From an uncultured Dermatophilus sp. (GTDB lineage Bacteria; Actinomycetota; Actinomycetes; Actinomycetales; Dermatophilaceae): a DNA stretch of 7,949 bases. The notes under the pieces were generated by a model. It saw only the letters and a program-made list of their open reading frames with translations, searched no databases and was not told the origin of the DNA. The DNA lies in contig CAMCQD010000067.1 of assembly GCA_945876925.1 (NCBI GenBank), forward strand, positions 1 to 7,949. The letters run 5' to 3'. Positions 5,362 to 7,949 of the stretch are shown here, piece after piece; the stretch's first letter is position 1; the number at the start of each line of letters is the position of its first letter. The position numbers and the translations under genes are program-made.

Positions 5362-6501
5362 TCAGCGGTTGACGGTGACGCCCAGCTTGCGCCCGGCCAG
5401 GCCCCGGGTGCGGGCGGCCAGTTCGGTGGCGATCCGGGTCAGCTCGGCCCCGGCGGGGCTGTGCGGATCCGACAGCACCACGGGCGTGCCGGCGTCCCCG
5501 CCCGCGCGCAGGGCAGTGTCCAGCGGGATCTGGCCCAGGAGCGGCACCGGCGTGCCGAGGGTGGTGCTCAGCGCGCTGGCGACCGCCTGGCCGCCGCCGG
5601 ACCCGAAGATCTCGCTGCGGCTGCCGTCCGGCAGGGTCAGCCAGGACATGTTCTCGATGACCCCGGCCACGGGCTGATGGGTTTGCGCGCCGATGGCCCC
5701 GGCTCGCTGGGCGACCTCGGCGGCTGCGGCCTGCGGGGTGGTGACTACCACGATCTGGGAACCGGGCAGCAGCTGGCCCACCGAGATGGCCACGTCGCCG
5801 GTGCCCGGCGGCAGGTCGAGCAGCAGCACGTCGAGATCGCCCCAGAACACGTCGGCGAGGAACTGCTGCAACGCCCGGTGCAGCATCGGGCCGCGCCACA
5901 CTACCGGCTGCCCGCCGGGCACGAACATGCCCATCGAGATGACTTTCACGCCGTGGGCTTCCGGCGGCATGATCATGTCGTCCACCTGGGTGGGCGGATA
6001 ATCGACGCCGAGCATGCGCGGGATCGAGAAGCCGTACACGTCGGCGTCGAGCACCCCGGTCTTCAGCCCCTCCCTGGCCATCGCCACGGCGAGGTTGGCC
6101 GTCACCGACGATTTACCCACCCCGCCCTTGCCGGAGGCGATGGCGTACACCCGGGTAAGCGACTCCGGCCGGGAGAAGGGATTCCCGCGCTCGGCGGCCC
6201 CGCCGCGCAGCTTGGCCCGCAAGGCGGTGCGCTGCTCATCGGTCATCACGCCCATGGTCACCTGGACCTGGGTGACCCCGTCCACGGCCTGCAGCGCCTG
6301 GGTGACATCGTGTTCCAGCTTGCCGCGCAGGGGACAGGCGGCCACCGTGAGCAGGATCGTCACCCGCACCGCACCGGAGGAGTCGCAGTCGAGGGACTGG
6401 ACCATGTCCAGGTCGGTGATGGGGCGGTGGATCTCGGGGTCCTCGACCCGGGCGAGGGCTTCGAGGAGCTTTTCACGGCTGGGAGCAGACCTGGAACTCA
6501 G
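5362..6501 (-). CDS. mrp: Mrp/ApbC (NBP35-type) P-loop ATPase, iron-sulfur cluster carrier
   Basis: Cytosolic ATP-binding scaffold/carrier for Fe-S clusters. Seen: an N-terminal MIP18/DUF59 domain (EALARVEDPEIHRPITDLDMV, then TVAACPL with Cys56), and a deviant Walker A GKGGVGKSS (124-132) followed by DADVYGFSIPRMLG, RGPMLHRALQQ, LLLDLPPGTGD and VVVTTPQAAAAEVAQRAG, all typical of the family. The CxxC pair of E. coli-type ApbC is absent (ENMSWLTLPDGSR); from memory mycobacterial and streptomycete Mrp proteins also lack it. Start: the first ATG (6405) would delete half of the DUF59 domain, whose conserved residues continue in frame to about base 6474. No ATG, GTG or TTG occurs in this frame between 6406 and 6630; the coordinate given uses CTG 6501, which yields 379 residues, the usual actinobacterial length. 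The stop is certain, the start is not. Third gene of the leftward block, 112 bases after the DUF1003 gene. Confidence 0.9.
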   Translation of the reverse strand: MSSRSAPSREKLLEALARVEDPEIHRPITDLDMVQSLDCDSSGAVRVTILLTVAACPLRGKLEHDVTQALQAVDGVTQVQVTMGVMTDEQRTALRAKLRGGAAERGNPFSRPESLTRVYAIASGKGGVGKSSVTANLAVAMAREGLKTGVLDADVYGFSIPRMLGVDYPPTQVDDMIMPPEAHGVKVISMGMFVPGGQPVVWRGPMLHRALQQFLADVFWGDLDVLLLDLPPGTGDVAISVGQLLPGSQIVVVTTPQAAAAEVAQRAGAIGAQTHQPVAGVIENMSWLTLPDGSRSEIFGSGGGQAVASALSTTLGTPVPLLGQIPLDTALRAGGDAGTPVVLSDPHSPAGAELTRIATELAARTRGLAGRKLGVTVNR

Positions 6502-6506
6502 CCTAA

Positions 6507-6526
6507 CGGGGGCAGCCCCGCCCCCG
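6507..6526 (-). terminator. short GC hairpin just upstream of the mrp start
   Basis: Perfect 7-bp arms CGGGGGC (6507-6513) and GCCCCCG (6520-6526) with a 6-base loop, between the DUF1003 stop and the inferred mrp start. On the minus strand it would sit in the mRNA immediately before the mrp coding region, where it could weaken read-through or hide the initiation site. The rest of the 112-base gap is very GC-rich with no clear promoter. Confidence 0.3.
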
Positions 6527-6613
6527 GTCCCGTGTCCGCGGGCCGCCGCAGCCCGGGGGCCTGCTCGCCGGGGGCGCCTCGCGGCACGGGGCAGGCACGG
6601 CCGGGCGGGCGGG

Positions 6614-7393
6614 CTAGGGTGTGGCGCGATGCCTCCCGGCCGGTGGCAGCTGGGGCCCCAGCGGGGTGTCGACCGGCTCAGGCTCCGGCCGGGGCCTGGC
6701 GGGCTCCCCGCGGACGCCCGGTCCTGCTGCCGGGGAAACGTCCTCGCCGGCTCCGCCGCCGGCGCCGGGATCCGCGCTCGTTCCCGCCGCAGCCGAGGCG
6801 GCCCGGGATCCGGCAGTGCCGCGCGCCGGCCTGGGCCGCACCACCGGCAGCGGCTCCGTCCGGGGCTTCAGGCGCCTCCGGGACGGGTCCGGCGGGTCCG
6901 CCGGTGCCGGCTCGCGCATCTCCTCCAGCAGATCGCGCAGCTCGGACCGGAGGAAGTCACGAGTGGCCACATCGCGCAGGGCCAGCCGCAAGGCGGCCAC
7001 CTCGCGGGTCAGGTACTCGGTGTCGGCCAGGTTGCGCTCGTTACGGGCCCGGTCCTGCTCCAGGGCCACCCGGTCCCGGTCGTCCTGCCGGTTCTGGGCT
7101 AGCAGGATCAGCGGCGCGGCGTAGCTGGCCTGCAACGACAGGATGAGGGTAAGCAGGGTGTAGTTCAGCGAGCGCGGGTCGAACTGCAAGGCAGCCGGCA
7201 GCAGCGTGTTCCAGCCCAGCCAGACCGCGACGAAGATCGTCATGTAGACCAGGAAGGCCGGGGTGCCCATGAACCGGGCGAACGCCTCACTGCCGCGCCC
7301 GAACACCTCCGGGTCCATGCGCGGGACGCGCAGCCGTCCCAGACCCGCCTCCCGGGGCTGGTCCAGGCGTTCGCTGCGGGAACCGTCAGCCAT
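6614..7393 (-). CDS. DUF1003 membrane protein
   Basis: 259 residues. Two hydrophobic helices (about 45-68, LVYMTIFVAVWLGWNTL; and 77-98, ending LSLQASYAAPLILLAQNRQ) followed by DDRDRVALEQDRARNERN make the DUF1003 signature. A charged, probably coiled-coil segment spans 103-165 (TEYLTREVAALRLALRDV). The final 95 or so residues are a Pro/Arg/Ala/Gly-rich disordered tail, longer than the core of the family needs. The function of DUF1003 is unknown; it is an integral membrane protein with a long cytosolic C-terminus. The ATG at 7393 lies inside the end of the upstream CBS gene (8-base overlap) and is preceded by GAGGTG at 7398-7403, so the two are co-translated. The fixed pairing with an MgtE_N/CBS protein suggests a shared role, perhaps in divalent-cation sensing, which is inference. 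Confidence 0.9.
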   Translation of the reverse strand: MADGSRSERLDQPREAGLGRLRVPRMDPEVFGRGSEAFARFMGTPAFLVYMTIFVAVWLGWNTLLPAALQFDPRSLNYTLLTLILSLQASYAAPLILLAQNRQDDRDRVALEQDRARNERNLADTEYLTREVAALRLALRDVATRDFLRSELRDLLEEMREPAPADPPDPSRRRLKPRTEPLPVVRPRPARGTAGSRAASAAAGTSADPGAGGGAGEDVSPAAGPGVRGEPARPRPEPEPVDTPLGPQLPPAGRHRATP

Positions 7394-7949
7394 GTGTCAC
7401 CTCGTGTCGGTCGTCGCGCCAGTCGTCGGGCAGCAGATTGTCGAGCACATCGTCCACCGTCACCGCGCCGAGCAGATGCCCGTCCTCGTCGGTCACCGGC
7501 ATCGAGACCAGGTTGTACGTGGCCAGCTCGCGGCTGACATCGCCCAGGCTCGAATCCGGGCGCACCGGCTCGATGTCACGATCCAGGACCGAGCCCACGG
7601 CCACCGTCGGCGGCTCGCGTAGCAGGCGCTGGATATGGACCAGCCCGAGGAACTTACCGGTCGGGGTCTCCAGCGGCGCACGGCAGACGAACACGGTAGC
7701 GGCCAGCGCCGGGGAGATCTCCTCGCGCCGGACCACCGCGAGCGCCTCGGCGATGGTGGCCTCGGGGGGGAGGATGACCGGCTCGGTGGTCATCAGGCCG
7801 CCGGCGGTGTCGTCCTCGTAGACCAGCAGGCGGCGGATGTCCTTGGCCTCACCGGGCTCCATCAGGCTCAGATAGCGCTCCTGGGCCTCCGGGGCGAGCT
7901 CGGCCAGCAGGTCCGCGGCGTCGTCAGGCTGCATGGTCTCCAGCACGTC
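7386..7949 (-). CDS. MgtE_N/CBS-pair regulatory protein (3' part)
   Basis: The frame is open to the window edge; 187 residues are visible, and the GTG at 7946 is internal to a conserved helix, so the start lies outside. Seen: the end of an MgtE intracellular N domain (MQPDDAADLLAEL, then YLSLMEPGEAKDIRRLL, YEDDTAGGLMT), then two CBS repeats (about TTEPVILPPEATIAEAL to LVHIQRLL, and VLDRDIEPVRPDSSLGDV to AVTVDDVLDNLLP). It ends right after the CBS pair with a short polar tail, without the MgtE membrane-channel domain. It is therefore a soluble protein resembling the cytosolic Mg2+-sensing part of MgtE, as is common in actinobacteria (often with an N-terminal PRC-barrel, which would lie outside this window). 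CBS pairs bind adenine nucleotides or Mg2+. Its stop overlaps the start of the DUF1003 gene. Confidence 0.9.
   Translation of the reverse strand, partial: DVLETMQPDDAADLLAELAPEAQERYLSLMEPGEAKDIRRLLVYEDDTAGGLMTTEPVILPPEATIAEALAVVRREEISPALAATVFVCRAPLETPTGKFLGLVHIQRLLREPPTVAVGSVLDRDIEPVRPDSSLGDVSRELATYNLVSMPVTDEDGHLLGAVTVDDVLDNLLPDDWRDDRHEVTHG

Noticed and set aside
5461..7146. 561-codon open frame on the plus strand
   Set aside because: It runs antisense across mrp and the DUF1003 gene, both clear family members; long stop-free antisense frames are expected in such GC-rich DNA and the translation shows no recognisable domain.
1..7949. tRNA, rRNA, CRISPR array, transposase or attachment site
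   Set aside because: No cloverleaf, regular repeat-spacer pattern, transposase motif or flanking direct repeats could be seen by eye.

Overview
The window is very GC-rich, has a strong G/C bias at third codon positions, uses GTG/TTG starts, and packs its genes tightly. All of this, together with the gene families, points to a filamentous-type actinomycete (Streptomyces, Streptosporangiales or Thermomonosporaceae-like). The exact genus cannot be read from the sequence. Family assignments are from memory of conserved motifs; no database search was run.

Plus-strand block (1-5184): six co-oriented genes that look like one small-molecule gene cluster. In order: the 3' two-thirds of a DHA2-type (14-TMS) MFS exporter; a GTG-started AvrD-like protein, the family that makes syringolide-type butyrolactone lipids in Pseudomonas; a P-loop NTPase of the AAA_28/NadR-kinase-like type with a TTG start; an Old Yellow Enzyme-type FMN ene-reductase; a 183-residue protein I do not recognise; and a FabG-like SDR ketoreductase. 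The last four are chained by ATGA, ATGA and GTGA stop/start overlaps. The only clearly AT-richer DNA of the block is just before the NTPase gene, so there may be an internal promoter there. The set (condensing enzyme, P-loop kinase-like protein, C=C reductase, C=O reductase, exporter) parallels the logic of gamma-butyrolactone (A-factor) biosynthesis but with AvrD in place of AfsA. My main hypothesis is an AvrD-type butenolide/furanolipid signal or elicitor pathway. The product is unknown.

Boundary (5185-5361): the block meets an oppositely oriented group tail-to-tail. The gap holds a perfect 13-bp-stem hairpin and a second 8-bp-stem hairpin, probably a bidirectional terminator.

Minus-strand block (7949-5362, transcribed leftwards): an MgtE_N/CBS-pair protein (5' end outside the window), a DUF1003 membrane protein that overlaps it by 8 bases, and an Mrp/ApbC-type P-loop Fe-S carrier. 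This looks like ordinary conserved actinobacterial chromosome, so the AvrD block is probably accessory DNA beside a core locus. The mrp gene is odd: its conserved N-terminal domain reads well upstream of the first ATG, yet that open frame contains no ATG, GTG or TTG. No tRNA, rRNA, CRISPR array, insertion sequence or integrase was seen.
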